The position numbers and the translations under genes are program-made. A stretch of DNA of 64,000 bases from an uncultured Bacillota bacterium. Its GTDB lineage: Bacteria; Bacillota_I; Bacilli_A; Erysipelotrichales; Coprobacillaceae. Location: positions 31,517-95,516 of the forward strand of contig CASETM010000100.1 in assembly GCA_949290865.1 (NCBI GenBank). Reading direction: 5' to 3'. Below the pieces are notes generated by a model, which saw only the letters and a list, made by a program, of their open reading frames with translations, had not been told where the DNA came from and ran no database searches. Positions 42,803 through 54,402 of this stretch are shown here, in pieces; position 1 is the first letter of the stretch, and every line of letters begins with the position of its first letter.

Positions 42803-43564
42803 ATGAAATCATATCAAGTATATCAATGTTCGATTCAATTACGAGATCGTACTATTTTTGGCATACTGATCAAGCCATTAAAAAAGTTAAACTGTCCTGC
42901 AGCAATTATCTGTCATGGCTTTGCTGGCAGTTATCAGGACAATTTGAACTATGCCCTTGATTTGGCTGAAAATGGTATTGCCAGTTTCAGTTTTGATTTT
43001 TGTGGTGGTTCTCTAATGAGCAGAAGTTCAAAAAAAACAACTGAAATGTCAGTCATGACTGAACTGCAGGATCTCAAAGATACTTTAAAAGCACTAAAAA
43101 CTGTACCATTTATAGATGATAAACACATTTACCTGCTAGGTGAAAGTCAAGGCGGTCTAGTCTGTGCTCTGGCAGCAGCCCAATTAAAAAAAGATATAAA
43201 AGCGCTTATACTTTTATATCCTGCCTTCAATATCCCTGATAATGCAAGAAGCGAGTACCGTTATAAAGTCGCCATTCCAGTTCAGTTTGGTCTATGGGGA
43301 ACACCTCTAGGACGATGTTATTATCAAGATATCTATGATCTTCATGTTTTTCAGACAATCAATCAGTATACAGGTCCCGTCATGATTTTTCACGGTGACA
43401 AAGATGAACTTGTTAACATCAGCTATTCTATTCAGGCAAAACAGTGCTATCATCATGCCAAAGTAAACATAATTGAAAATGTCGGGCATGGTTTTTACGG
43501 TCAGACCTCTCAAAAAGTTAGTAAAATGATCGTTGAATTCATCAAGGATCTTACGAAAGCGTAG
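42803..43564 (+). CDS. Alpha/beta hydrolase, feruloyl/cinnamoyl esterase-like
   Basis: 253 residues. Ser nucleophile in LLGESQGGLV, Asp in IFHGDKDELVN, His in NVGHGFYG; oxyanion region CHGFAGSYQDN. This layout is like bacterial cinnamoyl esterases that release hydroxycinnamates from plant fibre, though acyl esterase or peptidase relatives are possible. The ATG at 42803 follows GGAGG with 7 bases spacing. -10 TATAAT near 42758 with a TG extension. Converges with the second PfkB gene. Confidence 0.85.
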   Translation: MKSYQVYQCSIQLRDRTIFGILIKPLKKLNCPAAIICHGFAGSYQDNLNYALDLAENGIASFSFDFCGGSLMSRSSKKTTEMSVMTELQDLKDTLKALKTVPFIDDKHIYLLGESQGGLVCALAAAQLKKDIKALILLYPAFNIPDNARSEYRYKVAIPVQFGLWGTPLGRCYYQDIYDLHVFQTINQYTGPVMIFHGDKDELVNISYSIQAKQCYHHAKVNIIENVGHGFYGQTSQKVSKMIVEFIKDLTKA

Positions 43565-43575
43565 ATCCTTTTTTT
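43544..43575 (+). terminator. Terminator of the alpha/beta hydrolase gene
   Basis: AAGGATCT-t-ACG / CGT-AGATCCTT stem (43544-43570) and T run, lying across the overlapping ends of the hydrolase and PfkB genes. Confidence 0.8.
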
Positions 43576-44408
43576 CTAACGACCTGAGCAGCCAGCAGAT
43601 TTGCATGATAAAGCGCCTTCTCATCCTCTTCACCCATCGCACAATAAGCCATATAGGCAGCCAGATGACAATCACCAGCTCCAGTTGTATCAACTGCCTC
43701 AACTTTTATTCCCTTGATAAAATGATGATTTCCATCATAAAAATAACAGCCTTTTTCCCCTAGCGTCACAATAACTTTTTGTCTCGTCTGCGTAAAAAGA
43801 AAACCTGCTGCCCTTTCCAGGGAATCCATTTTTGTATACGTATATATTTCGCTTTGAGAAAGATGAATAACTGGTTTGAGCTGCATCATGTCGTTCACAA
43901 TGAGCGGATCAATATATGGAAACCTTGAGCTTGGTGCAAAAAAGATTTTTTCTTGTCTTGTCTTTAAAAAATCAATAATATTTTTCCCCGTCTGTTCTTC
44001 CAGCTCTAGTCCATTGACATAGATCATATCATATGACTTATTCTTTAACTGTTCAAACCATTCTTTTTCAAACAGATATTCTGCCCCATGCCATGCTAAA
44101 AAAGTGCGTTCTCCTGTTTCCTCTACGACACAGTAGCAGCAGCCATTTTGCTTCTGACTTTCAAGCACCACCGGCATATCATGATCATGAAAATATTTTC
44201 TAACATAATCTCCATAATAACCTTTTCCTATTGGCGAAAAAAGTTCACAGTCTACCTTTAAATATTTTAAAGTGTGATAAACATTAAAAGCACACCCGCC
44301 TAGCGAGATTGTCTGACTGGTGATATTTTCATCCTCTCCTGATAAAGGCATTTTTTTAACGTTCAATATAACATCAACAACCGTTGATCCAATAATCAGT
44401 ACTTTCAT
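43551..44408 (-). CDS. PfkB family carbohydrate kinase
   Basis: About 285 residues: MKVLIIGSTVVDVILNVKKM, GGCAFNVYHTLKYL, and C-terminal DTTGAGDCHLAAYMAYC with the catalytic Asp. Sugar or nucleoside kinase, substrate unknown. The ATG at 44406-44408 follows AGGAGG and overlaps the TGA of the 2H gene (ATGA), so the two are co-translated. Confidence 0.87.
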   Translation of the reverse strand: MKVLIIGSTVVDVILNVKKMPLSGEDENITSQTISLGGCAFNVYHTLKYLKVDCELFSPIGKGYYGDYVRKYFHDHDMPVVLESQKQNGCCYCVVEETGERTFLAWHGAEYLFEKEWFEQLKNKSYDMIYVNGLELEEQTGKNIIDFLKTRQEKIFFAPSSRFPYIDPLIVNDMMQLKPVIHLSQSEIYTYTKMDSLERAAGFLFTQTRQKVIVTLGEKGCYFYDGNHHFIKGIKVEAVDTTGAGDCHLAAYMAYCAMGEEDEKALYHANLLAAQVVRKKGSTLS

Positions 44409-44938
44409 AGCTCCTCCTGCAGATGCCAAACGCAAATATCCTGATATGGCTGACTTTTCGACAGGGCAATCCGCGTTGCCCTGATTTTCATGGGATGAAA
44501 ATTTTCAGTGAGAACCTGATACGCCTGTAAATGTTCTCTTTGATTCAGTTTTCGAGCAATCGTAATATGTGGGACCCATGAAAACGGACGATATCGATTT
44601 TGCCTTCTGTCAGCGTCAATATGATCGGCTGCTGCATTGATCTGAACTGACAAATCAAAAAGATATTTGTTCAATACCGGCATGACAAAGACAGTATGAC
44701 CAGCAAAACTGCCACTGGCAACAAGGTCGATATCTCCTGTTTTCAGATTTTTAATGATATGATCAAAACTTTCAATCAGCTCTTTTTCATCATGATCACG
44801 CACAGTTGCCAGCGTCATATGAACAGGAATATGATTTTGTGTCAAATAACAGTTCTTCGTTATTTTTTCTACATCATGGACATACTGTTCTAATTTTCCA
44901 GTATGTCCATCATCAAAATATAATGAAATCAGATACAT
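44405..44938 (-). CDS. 2H phosphoesterase (2'-5' RNA ligase-like)
   Basis: 177 residues with the two HxT/S motifs of the family, HMTLAT and HITIAR, about 80 residues apart. The 2H fold hydrolyses 2',3'-cyclic phosphates or reverses 2'-5' linkages. Biological substrate unknown. Overlaps the PfkB kinase gene by 4 bases, so the pair is an operon. Confidence 0.83.
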   Translation of the reverse strand: MYLISLYFDDGHTGKLEQYVHDVEKITKNCYLTQNHIPVHMTLATVRDHDEKELIESFDHIIKNLKTGDIDLVASGSFAGHTVFVMPVLNKYLFDLSVQINAAADHIDADRRQNRYRPFSWVPHITIARKLNQREHLQAYQVLTENFHPMKIRATRIALSKSQPYQDICVWHLQEEL

Positions 44939-45005
44939 TGTCTCACCTGCTTTTCTTTATTTTATCACAGTATCTCTTTATAATAAAAGATGAAGGAGGG
45001 CAGCT

Positions 45006-46647
<1,642 letters not shown>

Positions 46648-46674
<27 letters not shown>

Positions 46675-47505
46675 AGTAAAACCATGGCCATGAACCTCAT
46701 TCACTCGGGAAATAATCATAAAGGCATTAGGATCAATATTCTTGATAAGCCTTTCTACTTTCGCAAGTTCTCTGGTCGAAACAACATTGATCAAAACATC
46801 AGTTTCAATGCCAAAATATCCTGTCTGTCCATGCAGTAACGTTACTCCACGGTCAATATCACTGATAATTGCCTGTCTAATGTCCTGACAGTATTCGCTG
46901 ATAATTTTGATTTCAATTTTCTGAGTTCCAATGATACTGATCTTTTCGATAACAATACTGTAGATGGCAATCATCACAATGCCATACATCAGCTGTCTGA
47001 CATCGGAAAAACTAAACTGTATAAAGACAATAAGTGTATCAAACACATACATAGAAACAGATACAGGTATCTTATATTTTTTATGAAGGATCAAAGGAGG
47101 GATATCCATTCCCCCAGTAGAAGCCCCAGCCTTAATAACAATAGCTATGGAACATCCCACAAGAACACCAGCAAATAATGTGTTGATAAAAATATCATCA
47201 ATAATATATGTATCACGGAAGGCATATTCAAAGACTCCTAGGATCACAGGATAATAAAAAGTTGACAGTAAAGTCGTTAAGGCAAATTTTTTCCCTAGTA
47301 TTATTCCTCCACAGATAAACATCAAAAGATTAAAGATGAATGTGAATACTGATATTGGTAAATGCAGATAATGATTTAAAAACAGGGCTATTCCGGTCGT
47401 TCCTCCCGTTATCAGATTTCCTGGAACAATAAACAGAACAACTGCTAAAGCCAATATGGTATTCCCTAATAATATAATCAGTATATCTTTCTTATTGTTA
47501 GACAT
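46648..47505 (-). CDS. YitT family membrane protein
   Basis: 285 residues. Five to six transmembrane helices in the N-terminal 190, with GGTTGIALFLNHYL, KAGASTGGMDIPPL, then a cytoplasmic DUF2179 domain (GVTLLHGQTGYFG, RVNEVHGHGF). Function of YitT proteins is not settled. Its leader carries a terminator-type hairpin between a good promoter and the AGGAGG. A second YitT gene lies beyond the GH2 gene. Confidence 0.9.
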
Positions 47506-47521
47506 TGTAACCTCCTATCAC

Positions 47522-47562
47522 AAAAAAAATCCACATTGCTGATTTTCCCTGACAATGTGGAT
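47522..47562 (-). promoter_or_regulatory. Terminator-type hairpin in the yitT leader
   Basis: 10-bp perfect stem ATCCACATTG / CAATGTGGAT (47529-47538, 47553-47562) followed on the minus strand by TTTTTTTT, ending just before GTGATAGGAGG of yitT. It sits after a promoter, so it may be an attenuator; otherwise it is the GH2 terminator. Confidence 0.6.
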
Positions 47563-47587
47563 CAAAGCTTTCGCCTAATACGCATAT

Positions 47588-47615
47588 ATTATATCATGTT
47601 CGCTTTTTTTGTCTA
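47588..47615 (-). promoter_or_regulatory. yitT promoter
   Basis: Minus strand: TAGACA (47610-47615), 16 bases, TATAAT (47588-47593). It lies between the GH2 stop codon and the leader hairpin. Confidence 0.6.
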
Positions 47616-47625
47616 TAAAAATACT

Positions 47626-49272
47626 TTATATTTTTTTGATTCGTTCTGACAGCTGCTGAGCAATACTTTTCATTTCTTTTTTATTGACTTTACATATTTT
47701 CCGGTCAAATGTATAGATACCATTCAATTCATTTTCTATATCACTAAGCTGAGTATAGATACATCCGCAAAGTCCTTCTTCAATTCCTGGAAGAACTGTT
47801 TTTTCATAAAGTCGTCTGATTTTCTTCATGAGCTGTTCTTCATTTTTGGCAATGCCATAACCATAGATTTTCTGAGCCTGATAATGTCCTTCAATTTTTC
47901 TAACAAATCCACCGCATTCGCTTAACAGCAGACATCTTTTTTCATCAGTCTTGAGTTTTCTGTTAAAAAAATACATATGTACGCTTTCAAAATCGCTGTC
48001 TTGTTGTCTGAACCAGCCGGAAGCAGAATCATATAAACGATTGCTGTCTATTTCCTTGAACAGATGATAGAGCTGATCACTGTTGAACTGTCCCCATCCT
48101 TCATTAAAAATCGTATAGATTATGATGCTAGGATGATGATAGAGATTTGCGATTATCTGCTGACAATGATTGATAAAGAATCTTTGTCGATGATCAATGT
48201 TTTTTATTTTATCATTTCGATACTTAAATCCTAAAGTTGGCAACAAAGTGTCTTTAGCAAAATGATAGGCACCATTATTGACCATATCCTGAATGACAAG
48301 CATGCCATAAAGATCACAATAATAATAGAAAATATCAGGTTCTATTTTGATATGTTTTCTTAAAACATTAAAACCTAACGCTTTCATATTCTGAATATCT
48401 TTGCGATAGCCAGTCGGATCTGCCGGTATAAAATGCCCTTCAGGATAATACCCCTGATCCAGGACACCATGAAGAAAAATCGGCTGATGATTTAAACATA
48501 CTCTTTTTTTGTGATTGATTTCTTCAATCGTCATTTCCCGCAAAGCAAAATAGCTTTCAATTTTATCCTCTTTCGTTTCAATAAATATTTTATAGAGATA
48601 CGGCTGCTGACATGACCACTCATGAAGATCATAATCACTTAAATCTATTTTTACATTTTTCTGATGAAATGTTGCTTCATAGCTGTCATTATCAAATGGA
48701 ATGATAACCTTATACTGTCCATCAACATCAACTGATAAATCTAAAATCTTGTGATGAGAAGAAATTTTTATATCCTTGATATACTGATCTGGTACACTTT
48801 CAAGCCATACCGTCTGCCAGATGCCAGAAACCGCCGTATACCACATACCATGAGGATTTTTTGTTTGCTTCCCATAAGGATATGAAAGATCCAATCTGTC
48901 ATGAACAATAACCGTCAGATGGTTTTCCTTTTTAATATATAAACTGATGTCAAAGGTAAAAGGTAAATAGCCACCTTCATGTTCACCAATATAGTACTTA
49001 TTTAAATAAATCTCACATACCTGATCGATTGCTCCAAAATGCAGTAAAATCCTATTTTCATTTTCAACAAGCTCATCAGATAAAGAAAAATCTTTTTCAT
49101 AAATTAGTTCATCCGTTATCTCACCGTTATATTGTGAAGCTTTTGCCTGTGGTGGAAAAGGAACAATGATTTGATGACCATTACATAGCCATTCACCATT
49201 AAGATTAATGAAACTGTTTCTTTTTAAATGTGGACGTGGATATTCGCTGTCCCAGCCATCACTGTTTTTCAT
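47626..49272 (-). CDS. Glycoside hydrolase family 2 protein
   Basis: About 548 residues: sugar-binding domain at 10-165 (LNGEWLCNGHQIIVPFPP, FGAIDQVCEIYLN), immunoglobulin-like domain, then the catalytic barrel with the acid/base Glu in YTIFNEGWGQF and nucleophile Glu in LLLSECGG. Beta-galactosidase, beta-glucuronidase or beta-mannosidase activity cannot be separated by eye. No signal peptide, so intracellular. The ATG at 49270-49272 follows GGTGAT. It lies between the two YitT genes. Confidence 0.88.
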   Translation of the reverse strand: MKNSDGWDSEYPRPHLKRNSFINLNGEWLCNGHQIIVPFPPQAKASQYNGEITDELIYEKDFSLSDELVENENRILLHFGAIDQVCEIYLNKYYIGEHEGGYLPFTFDISLYIKKENHLTVIVHDRLDLSYPYGKQTKNPHGMWYTAVSGIWQTVWLESVPDQYIKDIKISSHHKILDLSVDVDGQYKVIIPFDNDSYEATFHQKNVKIDLSDYDLHEWSCQQPYLYKIFIETKEDKIESYFALREMTIEEINHKKRVCLNHQPIFLHGVLDQGYYPEGHFIPADPTGYRKDIQNMKALGFNVLRKHIKIEPDIFYYYCDLYGMLVIQDMVNNGAYHFAKDTLLPTLGFKYRNDKIKNIDHRQRFFINHCQQIIANLYHHPSIIIYTIFNEGWGQFNSDQLYHLFKEIDSNRLYDSASGWFRQQDSDFESVHMYFFNRKLKTDEKRCLLLSECGGFVRKIEGHYQAQKIYGYGIAKNEEQLMKKIRRLYEKTVLPGIEEGLCGCIYTQLSDIENELNGIYTFDRKICKVNKKEMKSIAQQLSERIKKI

Positions 49273-49298
49273 AATTATCACCACAATTATTATACCAC

Positions 49299-49334
49299 AA
49301 AAAACATGTAAAAACTGATTGATTCTTACATGTT
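49299..49334 (-). terminator. Terminator of the second yitT gene
   Basis: AACATGTAA / TTACATGTT stem (49303-49311, 49326-49334) with T run on the minus strand. Confidence 0.8.
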
Positions 49335-49341
49335 GTTATGA

Positions 49342-50223
49342 TTATTCAATTGGATCCATGTAGAAACGACCTTTGACATCCATCGATTTGATCACATCGA
49401 TAAATACCATTGGATCGACCTTTTTCACTACAGAAACTGCTTCTTTAACATTATCAGCGCCTACAACCGTGATCAGCATTGACTTTTCATCTTTAAAATA
49501 GCTTCCTTGACCATTGAAACGTGTCATTCCATGATGAGAGTATTTCAAAAATTCTTCTTCAACCAGATCTGGTAAAGAAGTAATAATCAGCAGTGTGACC
49601 TTCTGTTCTCGCTTATTAAATCTTTCAATCACATTAGTAGAAACAAACTGGAATATGATCGAATACATTGCCGCTTCAAAACCAAACAGATATCCCGCCA
49701 GAAATAAAATAACACAGTTAAGTCCAAAGACAAATCCCCATGATGAACGTCTTAACTTATTCGACAGATAGACAGCGATAAAATCCGTTCCCCCAGTAGA
49801 GGCATGTCCATTCAGGGCAATACAGACTGCAGCTCCATTCAGGATACCACCAAAAATTGAAACCAGCAAAGGATCATAGGTAATCGGTGTTGCTGGTATC
49901 AGATCGACCATAAATGAATTCATGATGATCAAAGCAACCGTATATGTCGTAAATTTTTTACCAATAAACTTAAATCCGATAAAAACCGGAATAGCATTTA
50001 AGGTTATGTTGATCATCGAATATGGCAAATCAATATTCATAAACTGACTGAAAGACCTCTGTAACAGCAATGTCAACCCAGTAAAACCACCTGGAATCAG
50101 ATTTGCTGCTCTGACAAAGGATTTAATATTGAATGACAGCAGAAAAGCCGAAATAATGACGCAGACTGTAGAAATCAGTGTTTTTTTTAAATTGTTTTTA
50201 TCCAGATACTTTGTTTTATCCAT
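49342..50223 (-). CDS. YitT family membrane protein, second copy
   Basis: 293 residues, with the same layout as the copy at 46648: helices to about residue 205 (LIPGGFTGLTLLLQ, LNGHASTGGTDFIAVYL) then a DUF2179 domain (GMTRFNGQGSYF, DVKGRFYMD). The two are distant paralogs. It ends in a terminator and is preceded by a small acidic gene. Function unknown. Confidence 0.9.
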   Translation of the reverse strand: MDKTKYLDKNNLKKTLISTVCVIISAFLLSFNIKSFVRAANLIPGGFTGLTLLLQRSFSQFMNIDLPYSMINITLNAIPVFIGFKFIGKKFTTYTVALIIMNSFMVDLIPATPITYDPLLVSIFGGILNGAAVCIALNGHASTGGTDFIAVYLSNKLRRSSWGFVFGLNCVILFLAGYLFGFEAAMYSIIFQFVSTNVIERFNKREQKVTLLIITSLPDLVEEEFLKYSHHGMTRFNGQGSYFKDEKSMLITVVGADNVKEAVSVVKKVDPMVFIDVIKSMDVKGRFYMDPIE

Positions 50224-50301
50224 GTTTATTTATCACCCTTGAACATTCTACTATTGTTTTTAATTTAATACAATATCTTATTTAAAGATTATGAAAGCTG
50301 T

Positions 50302-50343
50302 AAAAAAAATACACTCCATGGTTCTTTTTACAAAGGCATAGAG
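50302..50343 (-). terminator. Terminator after the small acidic gene
   Basis: CTCCATG / CATAGAG stem with one G-T pair (50314-50320, 50337-50343) and an eight-base T run on the minus strand. Confidence 0.65.
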
Positions 50344-50363
50344 CATATTTTTGTTAAATCATT

Positions 50364-50516
50364 TCAGGCATCAGTTATCTTATCGTTATCTTCCCCAAAA
50401 ATAACATCCATTACTGATCCAAAAACATGTTTTAAATAATCAACACTGTCACTGATATCTTCCTTATCTTCAAAATTGAAATAATTTAATGACTCATTAT
50501 CTTTTGTTTTTTCCAT
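50364..50516 (-). CDS. Small acidic protein, 50 residues
   Basis: Not recognised. A GGGGG ribosome binding site lies 8 bases before the ATG, an AT-rich -10-like TATATTAT further upstream, and a terminator follows. About 14 acidic and 5 basic residues; the middle (YLKHVFGSVMDVIFGE) is an amphipathic helix. No membrane segment or signal peptide. It is between GNAT and YitT genes on the same strand. Lower confidence than the cationic peptide because the promoter is weaker. Confidence 0.5.
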   Translation of the reverse strand: MEKTKDNESLNYFNFEDKEDISDSVDYLKHVFGSVMDVIFGEDNDKITDA

Positions 50517-50602
50517 AATATAACCCCCTATATTATTTCTAACAGCTATAATATAACATTATCCAAGATAAAGATTCATTTTTTTCTGAAATAAAAAATT
50601 AT

Positions 50603-51079
50603 CTAAAGTATCTTTTCCATCGTTGTTTTTAATGGTAAAAGTCCCATCTTCTGATAAAAATGATAAGCACTTTCATTAAGTGCCCACACATTCAAAGTTA
50701 CTCGATAACAGTTGTTTTCTTTAGCAAAAGCCACTACATGTTCATATAGCTGCGAACCAACCTTTTTCCCGCGGCACTTGTGATCAACACAAAGATCATC
50801 AATATAAAGTGTTTTCATGGCATGCATATTTTCTGTTTCTTCATTTTCCTCAAAAACACAGAAACAGTAGCCCACTACTTTATCATCTGCAACCGCGACA
50901 AAAACCGGCAGTTGAGGATTTCTAAAAATATCACGCAATTCCTCATCGGTATATTTTTTTGTTCCTATCTTAAAAATATCCGGCCTTTTTGTGGCATGGA
51001 CTTCCAGGACCTGAAACAATAACTCATTGATTTCTTCTAAATCACGGTCCTGTGCTCTTCTGATCAAAACTTCATTCAT
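50603..51079 (-). CDS. GNAT family N-acetyltransferase
   Basis: 158 residues. Acetyl-CoA binding motif in CRGKKVGSQLYEHVVAFA and the C-terminal LNVWALNESAYHFYQKMGL are typical of GNAT. Substrate unknown. AGGAGG precedes the ATG; single-gene unit. Confidence 0.87.
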   Translation of the reverse strand: MNEVLIRRAQDRDLEEINELLFQVLEVHATKRPDIFKIGTKKYTDEELRDIFRNPQLPVFVAVADDKVVGYCFCVFEENEETENMHAMKTLYIDDLCVDHKCRGKKVGSQLYEHVVAFAKENNCYRVTLNVWALNESAYHFYQKMGLLPLKTTMEKIL

Positions 51080-51146
51080 AAAAAAACCTCCTTTTATGAA
51101 AGTATTATAAATGGTTTAATCAATTATGACAATCCTGACACAATAG

Positions 51147-51171
51147 AAAAAAAAGGGAAATAAATCCCCTT
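51147..51171 (-). terminator. ABC transporter terminator
   Basis: AAGGGA / TCCCCTT hairpin overlapping the end of the gene, T run on the minus strand. Confidence 0.65.
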
Positions 51172-54100
51172 ATTCGCTTCTTAAAGCTGTTACTGGATCT
51201 TTTTTTGCTGCAAGTTTTGATGGAATCAGTCCACCCAGCAATGTCAAAACAACACTCAATATTACTAGCACAGCTGCTCCAGTAACTGGCAGCACTGCAT
51301 TGACATCATTATTGCCAGCAACCTGATGAATGATCATATTTCCTGGAATCAGTAGCAGCAGCGTTGCTGCTATTCCTAAAACTCCGGCAAGCAGACCGAT
51401 AATAAACGTTTCTGCATTAAACACTTCAGAAATATTGTGTTTTGAAGCACCAATAGCACGCAGGATCCCAATTTCCTTCTTTCTTTCTAATACACTGATA
51501 TAAGTAATGACACCGATCATAATTGACGAAACAACCAGTGAAATGGACACAAAAGCCATCAGCACATAACTGATGATATCAATGATATCAGTAACCGAAG
51601 ACATCAGCATACCTACGTAGTCAGTATAGGAAATCACTTTCGTTTTATCGGTTTTTTCCATATCTTTGTTGTATTTATCCAAAATATCAATAATCTGTTC
51701 CTTGCTTTCAAAATTCTTAGGATACAGGCTGACTGCACCAGGTTGATCATAATCAGCGTATTGAAGCAATGCCAGATTTCCATCACAGGTTGATTTCTGC
51801 GTGTTCATTAAAGACATCATCAGTTCTGACAGTTCGTTCTCACTCATATTGATCTTAATCGCTTTCGCAAAAACAGTTGAATCAAACTGAAAAGCATCTT
51901 GCATGCTATCAGCAAGCTGTCCATACTGCTTCTGCAGTATTTCAGCAACCTGCTGCTGAACAGACTGTGATAACCGCTGACTGTATTGACCTATCATGAT
52001 TTCCAGTTGTTTTCGCAGATTAGCAATAAACTGATCGGTTATTCCCATATCCTGCATGACCTGAGAAAATTCCTTTACGATAAGTTCCTGAGCCCGTTGT
52101 GACTGCATATACTGACGAAATGACTCCTCATCCGCCGTTTCGATATCATTTTTTTCAAGATACTCTTCAAAATCGTCATAGATGGCATCATAGAATTTAT
52201 CAATCTGTTCTGCAGTGATTTCGAGTGACAGCCCATCCCACAAACTGTCAATATCCATTGTCGGCAATACTGATGTATCAATCTGTAACTGTGAAAAATC
52301 AATATCATCCATATCCATCTGAATTTGACTTTGATCAAATGTAAACGCTGAACGTAACATATCGCTGTCAATCGAAATCAACTGCTGCATATCATAAGCC
52401 TGACCGTCATTTTCATCTTCGAAAGATTTTCCTGTCAGTACATTGATATCACGATGAGCCAGCTGTGCTTTGACAATTTCACTTTGTGCTGCCTGATCAA
52501 TAATATGTTCAGTCAACGATGAAGGATAAGCAATTCCTGTACTCAACATTGCAGCATTAGCATCTTCACTTGGTTGAATGATCCCTACGATCTTCAGATC
52601 TTCTCCCTGGGCAATCAGGTTTTTCATATATGCATCGTCATCAGATTTATCCCGATAAATCTGAAACTGCTCATCATACACATAATAATCAACCGCGTTA
52701 ACAAGCTTAAAACGCACCGATAGAATATCATCATATGAATAGGATGCTATATTATCAGGGGTGCTCACTTCTTCCTCATTTGCAAACTGTCTGATCATTG
52801 TTTCTAATTCATTATAATCACGTAATCCTAATGTATACAGCATAAAATCACTGATTTTCCCACTGCTCGTTAAAACAACAACACATTCATCATAATTTTC
52901 TGGCCATCTGCCTGCCTTGACATCATACTGATCTTCATACAGCTTTTTTTCTTTTGGCATCTGATAAAAGACATCCGTAGACATCACCATTGACATCAGA
53001 CTGTTTGAACTGGCAGATGATCCCAGGCCCAGTGATGAAAATGACTGATCCGGATGAACCTGATGAACTTTATCTGTTTGACTGCTGTAAATATTCGGCT
53101 TGATATTATAGCTGTATTCAATTGCATTGATATATTTTCCTATCTCATCTTGATGTTTATCAAAATATTTTTTCAATGATGCCAGATCATTTGAACCGAT
53201 TTTTGAAAACATGTTTGTCATCATTCTAGCCACCTGAATCTTGTTTTTCTCCTGATTTTGACTGTCGTCGCTATCACTTTCTATCAGCATAGATGACATG
53301 TCTATGCCACTGCTTTGTATCTGCAGAGGATATTGAGAAAGCGTCTCTTCTTCAAGAAGCTGAATATAATTGCTGACACCATTTGACAATGCCATAATCA
53401 AGGCAATTCCAATAATTCCTATTGATCCTGCAAAAGATGTCAGTAAAGTTCGTGCCTTTTTTGTTCGTAGATTATGAAAACTAAGAGACAGTGCTGTCAG
53501 AAATGACATTGAAGATTTTCCCATATTGTGATGTCTGGTTACTCGCGAATGACCATCCTGCAGTGGCAAAGGATGACTGTCACTGCAGATGATTCCATCT
53601 TTTAACTGAATGATACGTGTTGCATAAGCATCAGCTAATTCAGGATTGTGTGTGACCATAATAACCAGACGGTCCTGCGCAACTTCCTTTAACAACTGCA
53701 TGACCTGTATGCTCGTCTCACTGTCTAAAGCACCTGTCGGTTCATCAGCAAGAAGAATATCTGGATTATTGACCAAGGCTCTGGCAATCGCGACACGCTG
53801 CATCTGTCCACCCGACATCTGATGGGGCTTTTTATGTTCCTGATGTTCTAATCCTACCTGTTTTAAAGCATATTTTGCTCTTTTCCGTCTTTCTTTTTTG
53901 GAAATCCCTGAAATTGTCAATGCCAATTCAACGTTGGCAAGAATCGTCTGATGTGGTATCAGATTATAGCTTTGAAAAACAAAGCCAATCGTATGGTTAC
54001 GATACGAATCCCAGTCTTTATCTTTATATTTTCTGGTTGAATCATCATTAATAATAACATCACCCTGATCATAGCGGTCTAACCCGCCGATAATATTCAG

Positions 54101-54241
54101 CAGTGTCGTTTTTCCAGAACCACTGGGTCCCAAAATAGCAACAAATTCACTTTTCCGAAAAGACAGCGAAACATGATCCAGGGCAACCTGAACAAAATCA
54201 CCTGTTTTATATTTTTTACATATATTAACTAGCTCTAGCAC
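51170..54241 (-). CDS. MacB-type ABC transporter, ATPase-permease fusion
   Basis: About 1023 residues. The ATPase occupies the first 230: Walker A GPSGSGKTTLLN, signature MSGGQMQRVAIARAL, Walker B ILLADEPTGALD. A first helix near 290 is followed by a long extracytoplasmic domain of about 500 residues with Gln/Ser/Asp-rich coiled stretches, then three C-terminal FtsX-type helices (VSSIMIGVITYISVLERKKE, GILRAIGASK). Likely an efflux or envelope-stress pump. The GTG at 54239-54241 after AAGGAG is chosen because the family starts with VLELVNICKKY; an upstream ATG would add 26 atypical residues. Confidence 0.88.
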   Translation of the reverse strand: MLELVNICKKYKTGDFVQVALDHVSLSFRKSEFVAILGPSGSGKTTLLNIIGGLDRYDQGDVIINDDSTRKYKDKDWDSYRNHTIGFVFQSYNLIPHQTILANVELALTISGISKKERRKRAKYALKQVGLEHQEHKKPHQMSGGQMQRVAIARALVNNPDILLADEPTGALDSETSIQVMQLLKEVAQDRLVIMVTHNPELADAYATRIIQLKDGIICSDSHPLPLQDGHSRVTRHHNMGKSSMSFLTALSLSFHNLRTKKARTLLTSFAGSIGIIGIALIMALSNGVSNYIQLLEEETLSQYPLQIQSSGIDMSSMLIESDSDDSQNQEKNKIQVARMMTNMFSKIGSNDLASLKKYFDKHQDEIGKYINAIEYSYNIKPNIYSSQTDKVHQVHPDQSFSSLGLGSSASSNSLMSMVMSTDVFYQMPKEKKLYEDQYDVKAGRWPENYDECVVVLTSSGKISDFMLYTLGLRDYNELETMIRQFANEEEVSTPDNIASYSYDDILSVRFKLVNAVDYYVYDEQFQIYRDKSDDDAYMKNLIAQGEDLKIVGIIQPSEDANAAMLSTGIAYPSSLTEHIIDQAAQSEIVKAQLAHRDINVLTGKSFEDENDGQAYDMQQLISIDSDMLRSAFTFDQSQIQMDMDDIDFSQLQIDTSVLPTMDIDSLWDGLSLEITAEQIDKFYDAIYDDFEEYLEKNDIETADEESFRQYMQSQRAQELIVKEFSQVMQDMGITDQFIANLRKQLEIMIGQYSQRLSQSVQQQVAEILQKQYGQLADSMQDAFQFDSTVFAKAIKINMSENELSELMMSLMNTQKSTCDGNLALLQYADYDQPGAVSLYPKNFESKEQIIDILDKYNKDMEKTDKTKVISYTDYVGMLMSSVTDIIDIISYVLMAFVSISLVVSSIMIGVITYISVLERKKEIGILRAIGASKHNISEVFNAETFIIGLLAGVLGIAATLLLLIPGNMIIHQVAGNNDVNAVLPVTGAAVLVILSVVLTLLGGLIPSKLAAKKDPVTALRSE

Positions 54242-54356
54242 CGGCGTTTTCTCCTTTCTAAATATCCTATTCACATTTTCATAACACCTGTGTTTTTTGC
54301 TTTCTTTAATTATATACACATATATCTCTTTTTAGCATCTTTTATCTTTTTTAATT

Positions 54357-54383
54357 AAAAAAGCAGAAAAATCTTGTTTCTGC
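54357..54383 (-). terminator. YihY terminator
   Basis: GCAGAAA / TTTCTGC stem (54363-54369, 54377-54383), T run on the minus strand. Confidence 0.75.
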
Positions 54384-54402
54384 CCTTTAACCAGTTGTTG
54401 AT

